Assembly (NCBI GenBank): GCA_900539175.1
Contig: UQAW01000004.1
Coordinates: 37,072 to 101,071, forward strand
Reading direction: 5' to 3'
Origin: an uncultured Lachnospiraceae bacterium
GTDB lineage: Bacteria > Bacillota > Clostridia > Lachnospirales > Lachnospiraceae
DNA length: 64,000 nt
Shown: piece by piece, positions 8,490 to 17,263 of the stretch
Position numbering within the stretch: position 1 is the first letter of the stretch
Layout of the letters: every line of letters begins with the position of its first letter
Program-made: the position numbers and the translations under genes
Notes under the pieces: generated by a model
The model's database searches: none
What the model was told of the DNA's origin: nothing
What the model saw: the letters and a program-made list of their open reading frames with translations, nothing else

Positions 8490-8498
8490 TGTTATAAT
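8490..8498 (+). promoter_or_regulatory. Candidate extended -10 promoter for capsule locus
   Basis: TGTTATAAT occurs 47 bases before the ATG at 8545, a good extended -10. No good -35 stands 17 bases upstream, so the assignment is tentative. Confidence 0.4.
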
Positions 8499-8544
8499 AA
8501 TATAGGAGACTACAAGGGGGAAGAAAGGTGGAGACGGGAGTATT

Positions 8545-10458
8545 ATGAAAAAATTAAAAGAAATGCTTGTCAATAAAGAGATGCTGCTTCGTGAAATCGG
8601 GCTGTTACTGCTGGACCTGGTGATTGTTATTGTCAGTATGGCCGGAGCGCTGTGGATCCGCTTTGATTTCCGTTTTACGGATGTGGAAGATGTTTTTTGG
8701 AAAACGCTTCAAAGTTATATCCATATTAATTTGATCTGTACAGTGTTTGTATTTTGGGCATTCAGACTTTACAGCAGCCTGTGGCGTTTCGCGAGCATTG
8801 TGGAGCTGAAAAATATCATTATTGCGACGGTTCTTTCTACGGCGCTTCAGAGTATGGGGATGTGGTATATGAAATTGTCAATCCCCAGAAGTTATCCGTT
8901 TCTGTATCTGTTATTGCTTACGGTTTTCACAATTGCTACCAGGTTTTCCTATCGGTTTACCCGGATCGCAGTTCATAATTATAAGAATTTTAAAGATAAG
9001 CAGCCTGTAAGGACGATGGTTATCGGGGCAGGCGCCGCAGGTTATATGATTGTACGTGAGATGAATAACAGTAAGCATTTGAACCGGAAAATTCCATGTA
9101 TTATTGATGATGATCCGGTCAAAGTGGGAACTTATCTGCAGGGGATTCCTGTTGTAGGCGGGAAGGAAAAGATTCCGTATTTTGCAGAAAAGTATCGGAT
9201 TGAAGAGATTGTAATTGCGATTCCGACGATTTCACGAAGAGGACAGCAGGAACTTCTGGAGATTTGTCAGGCAACGTCCTGCAAGATTCTGACTTTGCCG
9301 GGACTTTATCAGCTTGTGAATGAAGAAGTCAGCGTATCCATGCTGCGGGAAGTTCAGATCGAAGACCTGCTTGGCAGGGAACCGATCAATCTGCAGACAG
9401 AGGAGGTTATGGATTATGTCAGCGGAAAGGTCATTCTTGTAACAGGTGGAGGGGGGTCCATTGGAAGTGAGATTTGCCGGCAGCTGGCATTGCATGCGCC
9501 CAGACAGTTGATTATTTTGGATATCTATGAGAATAATGCGTATGAGATACAAAATGAACTGCTGCGCAGACATCCGGATTTGAATCTTCTGGTGCTGATT
9601 GGTTCTGTACGGAACCATGAACGGATTGATTCTATTTTTGAGAAATATCGTCCGGATCTTGTGTTCCATGCAGCGGCGCATAAGCATGTTCCTCTTATGG
9701 AAGTAAGCCCCAATGAAGCAATTAAGAACAATGTGCTTGGAACATGGGTAGTTGCGAATGCTGCCGATAAGTTTGGGGCAAAGAAGATGGTTTTGATTTC
9801 GACAGATAAAGCGGTTCGTCCGACGAATATTATGGGGGCTTCCAAGCGAATCTGTGAATTGATTGTACAGAGCTTTGCCCAGAAGTCCCATACAGAATAT
9901 GCAGCTGTCCGCTTTGGAAATGTATTGGGAAGTAATGGAAGTGTAATTCCGTTATTTCGAAAGCAGATTGCGGAAGGCGGTCCGGTTACCGTTACACATC
10001 CGGAGATTATCCGGTATTTTATGACGATTCCGGAAGCAGTAAACCTTGTTCTGAAGTGCGGTGCATTGGCCCGGGGTGGGGAAATATTTATTCTGGATAT
10101 GGGAGAACCGGTAAAGATTTTTGATCTGGCAATGAAGATGATACGTCTTTCCGGGTATGTTCCGGACAAAGATATAGAAATTAAGTTCACCGGACTGCGG
10201 CCCGGAGAAAAGCTGTATGAAGAATTGCTGATCAGTGAAGATAATTTGAAGAAAACAGACAATGACAGAATTTTTGTCGCTCAGCAGACGGTGGTGGAGG
10301 ACGAATGGATACAGGAAAAGGTCCGGAATGTAATACATAAAGCATTTGAAGAAAATTGCGATGTACGGTCGCTGGTAAAAGAACTGGTACCAGAATATGT
10401 AATACGAAATAACAATGATGTGCTTGAAGAGGCAGCAATCACGAAACATGAAGAGTGA
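8545..10458 (+). CDS. Membrane nucleotide-sugar 4,6-dehydratase (FlaA1/CapD/PglF type)
   Basis: The 637-residue product has four N-terminal transmembrane helices, a CoA-binding-like Rossmann domain (from about residue 155) and a C-terminal extended-SDR domain. The NAD-binding motif is TGGGGSIG at residues 300-307. The active-site segment reads TNIMGASK (Met430, Lys434), so Met takes the place of the usual SDR Tyr, as is known for the large membrane-bound 4,6-dehydratases. These enzymes convert UDP-GlcNAc to the 4-keto-6-deoxy sugar, the first step toward bacillosamine or similar sugars. It is the first gene of the capsule region and ends in a strong terminator, so it is a separate transcript from the genes at 12.5 kb. 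Confidence 0.9.
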   Translation: MKKLKEMLVNKEMLLREIGLLLLDLVIVIVSMAGALWIRFDFRFTDVEDVFWKTLQSYIHINLICTVFVFWAFRLYSSLWRFASIVELKNIIIATVLSTALQSMGMWYMKLSIPRSYPFLYLLLLTVFTIATRFSYRFTRIAVHNYKNFKDKQPVRTMVIGAGAAGYMIVREMNNSKHLNRKIPCIIDDDPVKVGTYLQGIPVVGGKEKIPYFAEKYRIEEIVIAIPTISRRGQQELLEICQATSCKILTLPGLYQLVNEEVSVSMLREVQIEDLLGREPINLQTEEVMDYVSGKVILVTGGGGSIGSEICRQLALHAPRQLIILDIYENNAYEIQNELLRRHPDLNLLVLIGSVRNHERIDSIFEKYRPDLVFHAAAHKHVPLMEVSPNEAIKNNVLGTWVVANAADKFGAKKMVLISTDKAVRPTNIMGASKRICELIVQSFAQKSHTEYAAVRFGNVLGSNGSVIPLFRKQIAEGGPVTVTHPEIIRYFMTIPEAVNLVLKCGALARGGEIFILDMGEPVKIFDLAMKMIRLSGYVPDKDIEIKFTGLRPGEKLYEELLISEDNLKKTDNDRIFVAQQTVVEDEWIQEKVRNVIHKAFEENCDVRSLVKELVPEYVIRNNNDVLEEAAITKHEE

Positions 10459-10509
10459 CATCATAAAAACAGGAGACGTCTTAGAAAACGTCTCCTGTTT
10501 TTATGATGT
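10458..10509. terminator. Strong bidirectional terminator between convergent genes
   Basis: A 22-base arm (10458-10479) is exactly complementary to 10488-10509, with an 8-base loop and A/T-rich outer ends on both sides. It starts on the last base of the dehydratase stop codon and lies 24 bases from the stop of the opposing surface-protein gene, so it can serve both strands. Confidence 0.9.
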
Positions 10510-10533
10510 TTTAAAATATATTGTAAGTAGATC

Positions 10534-12207
10534 TTACTCTACCGTAACAGTCAGTGTCCTGGTAAGAGCGGTACTGTCATTGGAAGAAACATTATAATAT
10601 ACCGTATAAGTTCCAGGCACCTGAGTGTCGATTTCACCACTGACCTGAATCAGGTGAAGCAGTGAGTTTCCGTCAGTGTCAAGTGCCATTCGGACATATG
10701 CCAACGGGACAAAAGGAGAACCTGCAGGTATCGTGACGCTGTCAGTAGTCAGTACAATGACCGGACGCGGATTTGCCAATTGGAAATCGGCTTCTACAGT
10801 GGCAGTATCATGAAAGAGGTTTGTAACCTTAAAGGTATAATGTACAATTCCGGGCTTATTCTCATCCTGCGTATGAGAGAAGGTAATGGCAGAAGTAATA
10901 TCATTGCCATATCCATCATCAGCATGGAAACTTCCGTTTGGCGGCAGGATAGAAAGTACGGAATCCAACAAAAGCTCATCAATTTCCGGAAGCGTTGTCG
11001 GAAGTGTAATAGAAGGTCCCTTATAATTCAAAAGTTCTAAAGAACGGTAAGCAGTAATCAGTCCGGTGCTTGTATTTGCGGAATACCTGACAATCTTTTG
11101 TGAAGGAAGTCCGCCGCTGTAGATTTCAGTGGAAATTCCGGAGTTTGATACTGTGCCGTCCGGTGCTGTTAACGAAACACCATGTAACAAATTCAGACCA
11201 GTGCCGCCGCTATAGGTCAGAACTTCAGGATCAAAGAAGAAGGTATGTTTGTTTAAAATAATACCGGGTGTTCCTGAAGGCTGCGGTGTGGGTTGCTGTA
11301 CAGGCTGAGATGCAGGCGGCTGTACGGGTTGCTGCTGCACAGGTTGCTGCTGTGAAGGATTTTCCGGTGCCTGGGAAGATGAACTTCCTGACGAGGCGTT
11401 TCCATTTGTCTGGAGGAAAGATGTAACATTCCCCGTCACTCTCGAAGCGGAGGAAGCAGCATTGTTGGTTGCAGTGCTGGCGGCGGCAGGCGTACTGCCG
11501 TTTGCGGAACTGCTGTCAGGAGTAGTGGAACTTCCTGAAGCGGTCAGAGACAGATCAGCCTCTACTGCAGTAATGTCGTTAAAGAGGTTTGTGACTGTAA
11601 AGGTATAATGAACAACCCCAGGATTTGCCTCATCCTTTTTGTAACTGAATGTAACAGCGGGGGTGATGTCATTACCATACCCGTCGTCAGCACGAAAGGT
11701 GCCGTCTGTCGGCATAACGAACAGAACAGAATCCAAATGAGCATCATCAATCGCAGGAAGAGATTGAGGAAGCGTGATGGAAGGTCCGTTATAGTTCTGA
11801 AGGTGTAACGAACGGGAAGCGGTGACCCGTCCCGAATCGGTGTCAGCAGAATACTCAACAATCTTATGCGACATGGAATCACCAGTACGGATATGCGTAA
11901 AAATCTGTGCATCCGAAATTGTACCATCCGGAGCTGTTAATGAAACGCCGTTTAAAAGATCTAACTGTGAACTTCCGTCATAGGTCAAAGCTTCCGGATC
12001 AAAAGAAAAGGAATATTCAGACGAAGTGTTCTCAGCCATTTGCGAAGCTGAGAGAACAGCCGCGGAAATCTCATTTTCTTCCGGGTGGCGGTTGAAAATC
12101 GAAAACGGTTCATAGTTAAATAGAAAAAGCGCAACCAGGTTGCCAACGCCAAAAACACAGATGGCGGGTTTTAAAATGGAAGAAACAGAATGCTTTTTCA
12201 GACCCAT
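10534..12207 (-). CDS. Surface protein with two large repeats and Ig-like domain
   Basis: About 557 residues, running against the capsule genes. An N-terminal hydrophobic helix (ILKPAICVFGVGNLVALFLF) serves as signal or anchor. Two homologous domains of about 150 residues follow; each begins with F.FDPE.LTY and shares LLNGVSLTAPDGT and FRADDGYGNDIT-type motifs. They are separated by a Ser/Ala then Gln/Pro-rich linker. The C-terminal 75 residues form an Ig-like (DUF5011-like) domain resembling the end of the protein at 13360. There is no LPxTG motif. The ATG at 12207 is preferred to the TTG at 12213 because an aaggag site is 10 bases upstream. Its role is unknown. The position inside a capsule locus suggests an envelope or capsule-linked protein, driven by its own duplicated promoters. 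Confidence 0.75.
   Translation of the reverse strand: MGLKKHSVSSILKPAICVFGVGNLVALFLFNYEPFSIFNRHPEENEISAAVLSASQMAENTSSEYSFSFDPEALTYDGSSQLDLLNGVSLTAPDGTISDAQIFTHIRTGDSMSHKIVEYSADTDSGRVTASRSLHLQNYNGPSITLPQSLPAIDDAHLDSVLFVMPTDGTFRADDGYGNDITPAVTFSYKKDEANPGVVHYTFTVTNLFNDITAVEADLSLTASGSSTTPDSSSANGSTPAAASTATNNAASSASRVTGNVTSFLQTNGNASSGSSSSQAPENPSQQQPVQQQPVQPPASQPVQQPTPQPSGTPGIILNKHTFFFDPEVLTYSGGTGLNLLHGVSLTAPDGTVSNSGISTEIYSGGLPSQKIVRYSANTSTGLITAYRSLELLNYKGPSITLPTTLPEIDELLLDSVLSILPPNGSFHADDGYGNDITSAITFSHTQDENKPGIVHYTFKVTNLFHDTATVEADFQLANPRPVIVLTTDSVTIPAGSPFVPLAYVRMALDTDGNSLLHLIQVSGEIDTQVPGTYTVYYNVSSNDSTALTRTLTVTVE
10783..11246 (-). repeat. Second copy of duplicated surface domain (coding repeat B)
   Basis: Encodes the second of two homologous domains in the minus-strand surface protein. 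The partner is at 11545-12012. Long matches such as GPSITLP, DDGYGNDIT and VHYTF.VTNLF are shared, indicating internal duplication. Confidence 0.75.
11545..12012 (-). repeat. First copy of duplicated surface domain (coding repeat A)
   Basis: Encodes the first homologous domain of the minus-strand surface protein; see the copy at 10783-11246. The Gln/Pro-rich linker between them is at about 11270-11540. Confidence 0.75.
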
Positions 12208-12255
12208 TTGCAAAAAACTCCTTTCTTAAATTCATTATAAAATAAATATAGTATC

Positions 12256-12343
12256 TCTATCCTAACACAAAGAGTAAAATTTGTTAAGCTAATAGATAAA
12301 TACATCATTTCTATCTTAACATAAAAAGCAAAGCTTGTTAAGC
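12256..12343 (-). promoter_or_regulatory. Duplicated 34-base promoter-like element
   Basis: Two 34-base direct repeats (12256-12289 and 12310-12343) match at 28 positions, nearly all differences being transitions. Read on the minus strand, each is TTAACA, 17 bases, then TAGGAT (proximal) or TAAGAT (distal) preceded by TG. They look like tandem promoters for the minus-strand surface gene. Each also holds an inverted pair (C/T)TAACA...TGTTAAG that a regulator could bind. The remaining bases of the 330-base gap carry the plus-strand candidate promoter and nothing else recognised. Confidence 0.55.
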
Positions 12344-12448
12344 AAAAATTGAAAAAGTATTTATAAAAAAATATAGAACATTAGGGAGAATATACAAAAA
12401 AAGTGATACAAAAAGCAAGGATTTGATGTTTCTTTCCGGTGAAAACTA

Positions 12449-12457
12449 TGCTATGAT
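12449..12457 (+). promoter_or_regulatory. Candidate promoter for cpsB-led capsule operon
   Basis: TGCTATGAT gives an extended -10 (TATGAT at 12452-12457) about 80 bases before the phosphatase ATG. The -35 (TTCTTT, spacing 16) is weak. Confidence 0.4.
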
Positions 12458-12537
12458 AAAAGATGCTAATAAATGTGAACGTTTATGATTATAATCAGCA
12501 GTTTCGGAGATGATAAAAGAAAGGCTGGACAAAAGAG

Positions 12538-13305
12538 ATGATAGATTTACATGTGCATATTTTGCCGGATTTGGACGATGGTGCAAGAGATATGGACGAA
12601 TCCCTTGAGATGGCCGAGATTGCGCTTGAAAGCGGTGTGGATACGATTGTGGCAACCCCGCACAGCAATCAGGAAGGAAGATTTGAAAATTATTGTTCGG
12701 CGGAGCTGACACAAGTATATCAAGAGTTTTGCAGCAGGATAAAAGAAGAAAGACTTCCGATTACGATTCTTCATGGAATGGAAATCTTTGCATCTGAAGA
12801 AATTGGAGAGAGAGTCAGCGCGGGGATGCTGATGGGGCTGAATCATTCAAAGTATTATTTGATGGAGTTTCCTTTTGAAGCCGATCCGTGGTGGATGGGA
12901 GAACGTGTGGAAGATCTTCTGGCTGTAGGTAAGATCCCTTTGATTGCACATCCGGAGCGTTACGAAGCGGTGCAGGACTATCCAACACTGGTTTATGAGT
13001 GGCTGCGGATGGGGTGTCTGACCCAGGTGAATAAAGGAAGCCTTTTTGGAAAATTTGGCAGAAGACCCCAGCAGGCAGTAGAAATTTTGCTCCAGAATGA
13101 TCTGGTAACCTGCGTGGCAAGCGATGCTCACAGTCCTTATATGCGTACAACTTATATGGGAGATGCCGAGGGCTATCTGGAGGAAGTGTTTGGAGACAGG
13201 AAGGCATATCTGTTATTGACGAAAAATCCCGAAACGATTATAAGAAATGGAAGGATTTCACCGCATGGCCGGATGCCGGAAAAGAGACGTTGGTATTACT
13301 GGTAA
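12538..13305 (+). CDS. CpsB/CapC-type tyrosine-protein phosphatase (PHP domain)
   Basis: The 255-residue PHP-fold metal phosphatase starts MIDLHVHILPDLDDGA, with metal-binding His5 and His7. Other PHP features are ATPHSNQ, HGMEIFAS, LIAHPERYE and the closing SDAHSPY. The family dephosphorylates the Tyr cluster of the capsule BY-kinase, completing the CpsB/C/D phosphorelay that controls chain length and polymer output. It is the first gene of the long plus-strand operon, four genes upstream of the priming transferase, and its substrates are probably the two kinases at 14263 and 15644. The ribosome site is weak, but the N-terminal motif fixes the start closely. Confidence 0.9.
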   Translation: MIDLHVHILPDLDDGARDMDESLEMAEIALESGVDTIVATPHSNQEGRFENYCSAELTQVYQEFCSRIKEERLPITILHGMEIFASEEIGERVSAGMLMGLNHSKYYLMEFPFEADPWWMGERVEDLLAVGKIPLIAHPERYEAVQDYPTLVYEWLRMGCLTQVNKGSLFGKFGRRPQQAVEILLQNDLVTCVASDAHSPYMRTTYMGDAEGYLEEVFGDRKAYLLLTKNPETIIRNGRISPHGRMPEKRRWYYW

Positions 13306-13359
13306 GGACAAAATATAGAACCTGTTGTGTAGGACCAGGTAAAGAGGCAGGAGAGTATA

Positions 13360-14250
13360 ATGAGAAGAGTACGGATGCTGAGTATCTTAATATTTGCAGC
13401 TGCGTTGGTGGTATTCTGGTTTGGCAAAATGCATGAGTTAACAAGTGCAGACTTTGCCGGACCGAAGATTGAAATGGCGGAGACGACAATTATGGTAGCT
13501 GCCGGAACGTCAGAGGAAAGTCTTCTTGCAGGCGTATCAGCAGTGGATTTGAAGGATGGGGATGTTACAGGCAGTCTGGTTGTGGAAAGTAAGGGCAACT
13601 TTATAGAAAAAGGGAGAAGAGAGATTACCATAGCAGCATTTGACTCGGATCATCATGTGACAAAGGCAACAAGGGAGGTTATATACAGCGATTATCATTC
13701 ACCTACGTTTTCTTTAAGTGCTCCTTTGAAATTTCCAACAGGTGTTCAGAATATTTTAAGCGAAATGAGCGCACAGGATGTACTTGACGGGAATCTTACG
13801 GAAAACATCAAGATTTCCAGTGAGTATAAGCTGGATGTTACGACTCCGGGAACATATCCGATGCTGTTTACAGTTTCAAACAGTGCAGGGGACGTTGTTG
13901 AGTTACCGGCTAATGTGGAGATTTATGATCCAAGTGAAGAGAATTTGAAACCACAGATTGTGCTTACCCAGTATTTGGTGTATACAGTGCCGGGTGTACC
14001 GGTAAATCCGTGGGAATATGTGCGTTCTATTTCAATGGAGGGGAATGAGTACATTCGCAGTGATGATGGGGTTTTTCGCGATATGTTGCCGGAAGAGGAA
14101 CAGGAGAGAACTGAGATTCGTCCGGAGGAAGTGGCAGTAATACAGAATTTTGATTACGGGACACCCGGGGTATATGAAGTAGTTTACCAGATTACGGGAG
14201 CAGATGGTGTTGCCGGAACAGCCACATTGATTGTAGTGGTAAGCGAATGA
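13360..14250 (+). CDS. Membrane-anchored protein with Ig-like (DUF5011-type) domains
   Basis: The 296-residue protein has an N-terminal membrane helix (MLSILIFAAALVVFWF) and then extracytoplasmic Ig-like domains. Signatures of this type are DLKDGDVTGSL, DVLDGNLTENI and TPGTYPMLFTVSNSAG. The C-terminal part (PQIVLTQYLVYTVPGVP, then TPGVYEVVYQI) resembles the C-terminal domain of the minus-strand surface protein at 10534. It lies between the phosphatase and the first BY-kinase. By position it may sit next to the Wzz assembly in the envelope, but the function is unknown. The stop is 12 bases from the next start. Confidence 0.7.
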   Translation: MRRVRMLSILIFAAALVVFWFGKMHELTSADFAGPKIEMAETTIMVAAGTSEESLLAGVSAVDLKDGDVTGSLVVESKGNFIEKGRREITIAAFDSDHHVTKATREVIYSDYHSPTFSLSAPLKFPTGVQNILSEMSAQDVLDGNLTENIKISSEYKLDVTTPGTYPMLFTVSNSAGDVVELPANVEIYDPSEENLKPQIVLTQYLVYTVPGVPVNPWEYVRSISMEGNEYIRSDDGVFRDMLPEEEQERTEIRPEEVAVIQNFDYGTPGVYEVVYQITGADGVAGTATLIVVVSE

Positions 14251-14262
14251 GGAGGAGGATGA

Positions 14263-15675
14263 ATGGATAACAAGCAAGGATTCGCAGTACAGATAGATCC
14301 TGTCAGCATGATAAAGGATGTCAGCAGGCAATGGTGGGTCATACTGATTCTCTCTTTATCTGCCAGTCTGTTTGCTTTTGTGTGGGCAGAGAAGACATAT
14401 CAGCCTCGTTATACAGTTACTTCAACGTTTGTTGTGACGGCAAAGGGTATGAATAGCAATATCTATCAGAATCTTTCATCGGCAAAGGAATTGGCTGAGA
14501 GTTTCTCACATGTTCTGGACAGTAATGTGCTGAAGAAAAAAGTGACAGAGGATTTGGGGATGAGCAGCTTCAGGGCAGAAACTGCTGTCTCAATCCTTCC
14601 GGAGACGAATCTGATGGAGCTTACAGTGACGGCAGATTCTGCAATGGAGGCATTTTTGGTAATGCGTTCGATCATGAAGAATTATAACAGCGTTTCGGAT
14701 TACGTAATTGAAAATGTGATACTTGAAGTACTGCAGAGTCCCAAAATTCCCACAGGTCCGATCAACAGTCTGAATTCCGGCGGAGTGGCAAAGAAAGCCT
14801 TTTTCATAGCAGCTGTATTTTTCACACTTTGTTTTGCCGCAGCTTCTTATTTTAAAGACACAGTGAAAAACGAAAAGGAATTTTCGGAAAAGGTTGACGC
14901 CAAGATGCTTGGACGGATTTATCACGAAAGGAAGGCAAAATCTTTGAGAGATCTGAAACATGTTCGATCGGTCTCTCTTTTGATTACCAGCCCTCTGTTG
15001 AGTTTTCGTTTTGTAGAGTCCAATAAAATGATGGGATCCAGGGTTCGGAGTCATATGGATAAAAAGGGTGCCAAGGTTGTACTGGTTACCAGTGTGACAG
15101 AGAATGAGGGAAAATCAACAGTTGCTGCGAATCTGGCTGTTTCTCTTGCGCAGGAGAATAAAAAAGTGCTGTTGATGGATTTTGATTTCCGAAAACCGGT
15201 TCAATATAAGATTTTGGAAATTTCGCCAGATAAGATTGCGAATCTGCCGGAGGCGCTGATGAAAAAAGGCGAATTGAAAAATATTATTCAGAAACATGAA
15301 GAAAGCAATTTATATGCCGTACTGAATAATAAGGCAACTGCTTCAATCAGTCCGTTGATGGAAAGCGGCGCAATCCAGAAAGCATTGGAATTTTTTCGAA
15401 ATAAAATGGATTATATCGTTCTTGATACTTCACCGATGGCGCTTGTGTCGGATACAGAGGAGATTGCAAAGCTGGCAGATGTCTCTCTTCTGGTTGTTCG
15501 TCAGGATATAGCGCTTGCAAAGGAGATTAACGATATTATAGATGTTCTGAACGAGGCCGGAGGAAATGTGATGGGCTGTATCTTCAATGATGTGACGGGC
15601 GGACCAGTCAGCGGAGGCAGTCATTATGGATATGGAGGGTATTATGGAAGATACTATGGAAAACGGGCAGAATAG
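14263..15675 (+). CDS. Fused Wzz/BY-kinase 1 (chain-length regulator and tyrosine kinase)
   Basis: 470 residues. The N-terminal Wzz half has two transmembrane helices (about 25-45 and 175-195) with a Pro-containing segment before the second. The C-terminal cytoplasmic half is a BY-kinase, with Walker A TSVTENEGKST (276-286), Walker A' LLMDFDFRKP and Walker B IVLDTSP. A C-terminal Gly/Tyr-rich tail (HYGYGGYYGRYYGK) contains six Tyr residues, the likely autophosphorylation cluster. Such kinases regulate polymer length and export. The DNA encoding the tail also contains the start of the next gene (50-base overlap of the open frames), so the two are tightly coupled. Confidence 0.88.
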   Translation: MDNKQGFAVQIDPVSMIKDVSRQWWVILILSLSASLFAFVWAEKTYQPRYTVTSTFVVTAKGMNSNIYQNLSSAKELAESFSHVLDSNVLKKKVTEDLGMSSFRAETAVSILPETNLMELTVTADSAMEAFLVMRSIMKNYNSVSDYVIENVILEVLQSPKIPTGPINSLNSGGVAKKAFFIAAVFFTLCFAAASYFKDTVKNEKEFSEKVDAKMLGRIYHERKAKSLRDLKHVRSVSLLITSPLLSFRFVESNKMMGSRVRSHMDKKGAKVVLVTSVTENEGKSTVAANLAVSLAQENKKVLLMDFDFRKPVQYKILEISPDKIANLPEALMKKGELKNIIQKHEESNLYAVLNNKATASISPLMESGAIQKALEFFRNKMDYIVLDTSPMALVSDTEEIAKLADVSLLVVRQDIALAKEINDIIDVLNEAGGNVMGCIFNDVTGGPVSGGSHYGYGGYYGRYYGKRAE

Positions 15676-17251
15676 CCAGGAACTCAGTGCCGGTATTCTT
15701 TATCTGACAACACTCCTGGATGATATGTGGAGAGGCTTAAAGAAATTCTACTGGATCTGTATTCTGATCATCAGCGGTTCAGCTACGGTTTTCTTTATCC
15801 AGGCACAGCGAAGTTATAGTCCTGTGTACGAGGCATATTCTTCGTTTGTAGTAAATACAAAAACAGCATATGCTTATGAGAGTACTTATTATAATAAAAC
15901 AGCGGCGGCACAGATGAGCAGGACATTTCCATATATTATGACCAGTGGTGTGCTGAATCAGGTTGTGGGGGAAAGCCTTGGGCTGAACTATGTACCTGCA
16001 AGTATTACCGCAGAAGCCATGGAGGATACGGCGCTGTTTACCATCCGGGTTAACGCAGGTGACCCGCAGATGGCATATAAGGTACTTCAGGCAGTTATTG
16101 ATAATTATCCGACTGTGGCAAAATATATTATTGGAGATACGCAGCTTACATTGATGGATGAAAGCGGAGTACCGGAAAGTCCGGTCAATCCGCCCGATTA
16201 CCTGTCAGATGCCATGCATGGATTAACAGCAGGACTAATGGTAAGTATGGCGTTATTATTCCTGTATGCAGTTACAAGAAATACCGTTCGAAGAGAAGAG
16301 GATCTGAAAAGCCGTCTCAGTATCAACAGTCTGGGAAGCATACCGAGAATCAGGCAGAAAAAGCGAAGCAACGAAAAAGCAAAATCACTTCTGATCGACA
16401 AAAAGAATCAGGCTGCTGTTCTTGGAGAAAGCTTTCGTGCTGTCCGTACAAAGATTCTCAAGGAGACGGAGAAATCAAAGATGCAGTATCTTATGATTAC
16501 CAGTGCAGCAGCGAGCGAAGGAAAGACAACATTTGCCATGAATATGGCAATTGCACTTGCCAGCAAAGGTAAGAAAGTAATCTTGATTGATCTGGATCTG
16601 AGGAATCCTTCAGTGGCGCCTGGTATGCTGCAGGAGGAAAGCGAATCAGAGGAAACAAAAGAGCAGGAATATGGAATCAATGATGTACTGGAAGGAACGG
16701 TTACGGTGGATCAGGCACTTTATTCCTATGGCGAAAACGGTTTACGGATTCTGCCGTGTTTCAGACCGGTATCAAATCCAACCAGATTATTGGGAAGTGA
16801 GCAGATGAAGGGGATTCTTGATGAACTAAAGGGAGAAGCAGACTATATTCTTGTGGATACGCCTCCCTGCGGTATTATCTCAGATGCTTCACTGGTTGCC
16901 CGTTATATGCAGGGGGCGATTGTAGTAGTTCGTCAGGATTATGCAAGGATTGACAGAGTCATGACCGGGGTTGAGACACTTTCGGATACCGGTGTAAAGA
17001 TGCTGGGCTATGTTTTGAATGGAACAGAGGCAGGCATAACAGGTTACGGATACGGTTATGGATATGGTTATGGATACGGCTATGGCTATGGTTATGGAAA
17101 AAGATATGGTTATGGCTATGGAAGAAGATATGGCTATGGATACGGCTATGGCTATGGTTATGGAGAAAAGAAGCACAGAAGAGGATTCAGAAGGCACAGG
17201 GAAACAGAAGAAACGAAAACTGCCAATGTTGAAGAAAAAGACAAATCATAA
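15644..17251 (+). CDS. Fused Wzz/BY-kinase 2 with extreme Tyr-Gly tail
   Basis: About 535 residues with the same layout as the preceding gene: Wzz domain with two membrane helices (about 25-45 and 190-210), then a kinase domain with Walker A TSAAASEGKTT (286-296), Walker A' LIDLDLRNP and Walker B ILVDTPP. The tail, coded by 17042-17164, is an alternating Gly-Tyr array interrupted by KR and RR, holding 18 Tyr, then a basic end. The ATG at 15644 is chosen because ggaggg lies 4 bases upstream; upstream ATGs at 15626 and 15632 lack a site, and 15656 is also possible. The Tyr array should be the phosphorylation cluster removed by the CpsB-type phosphatase. A second BY-kinase in tandem is unusual and may be a paralogue with its own phosphorylation level. 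Confidence 0.86.
   Translation: MEDTMENGQNSQELSAGILYLTTLLDDMWRGLKKFYWICILIISGSATVFFIQAQRSYSPVYEAYSSFVVNTKTAYAYESTYYNKTAAAQMSRTFPYIMTSGVLNQVVGESLGLNYVPASITAEAMEDTALFTIRVNAGDPQMAYKVLQAVIDNYPTVAKYIIGDTQLTLMDESGVPESPVNPPDYLSDAMHGLTAGLMVSMALLFLYAVTRNTVRREEDLKSRLSINSLGSIPRIRQKKRSNEKAKSLLIDKKNQAAVLGESFRAVRTKILKETEKSKMQYLMITSAAASEGKTTFAMNMAIALASKGKKVILIDLDLRNPSVAPGMLQEESESEETKEQEYGINDVLEGTVTVDQALYSYGENGLRILPCFRPVSNPTRLLGSEQMKGILDELKGEADYILVDTPPCGIISDASLVARYMQGAIVVVRQDYARIDRVMTGVETLSDTGVKMLGYVLNGTEAGITGYGYGYGYGYGYGYGYGYGKRYGYGYGRRYGYGYGYGYGYGEKKHRRGFRRHRETEETKTANVEEKDKS
17042..17164 (+). repeat. GGTTAT-type tandem repeat encoding Gly-Tyr tail
   Basis: About 20 near-identical 6-base units (GGN TAY), broken by AAAAGA and AGAAGA, encode the Gly-Tyr tail of kinase 2. 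Slippage by whole units keeps the frame and would change only the number of Tyr residues. Confidence 0.85.
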
Positions 17252-17263
17252 AGGCGTAATTGC

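Noticed and set aside
9232..10262. Long minus-strand frames opposite the 4,6-dehydratase
   Set aside because: No ribosome sites or recognisable domains, and they lie fully inside the conserved SDR domain of the sense gene.
17042..17164. Possible CRISPR-like repeat
   Set aside because: Units are 6 bases, in frame and without spacers; it is a coding Gly-Tyr array.
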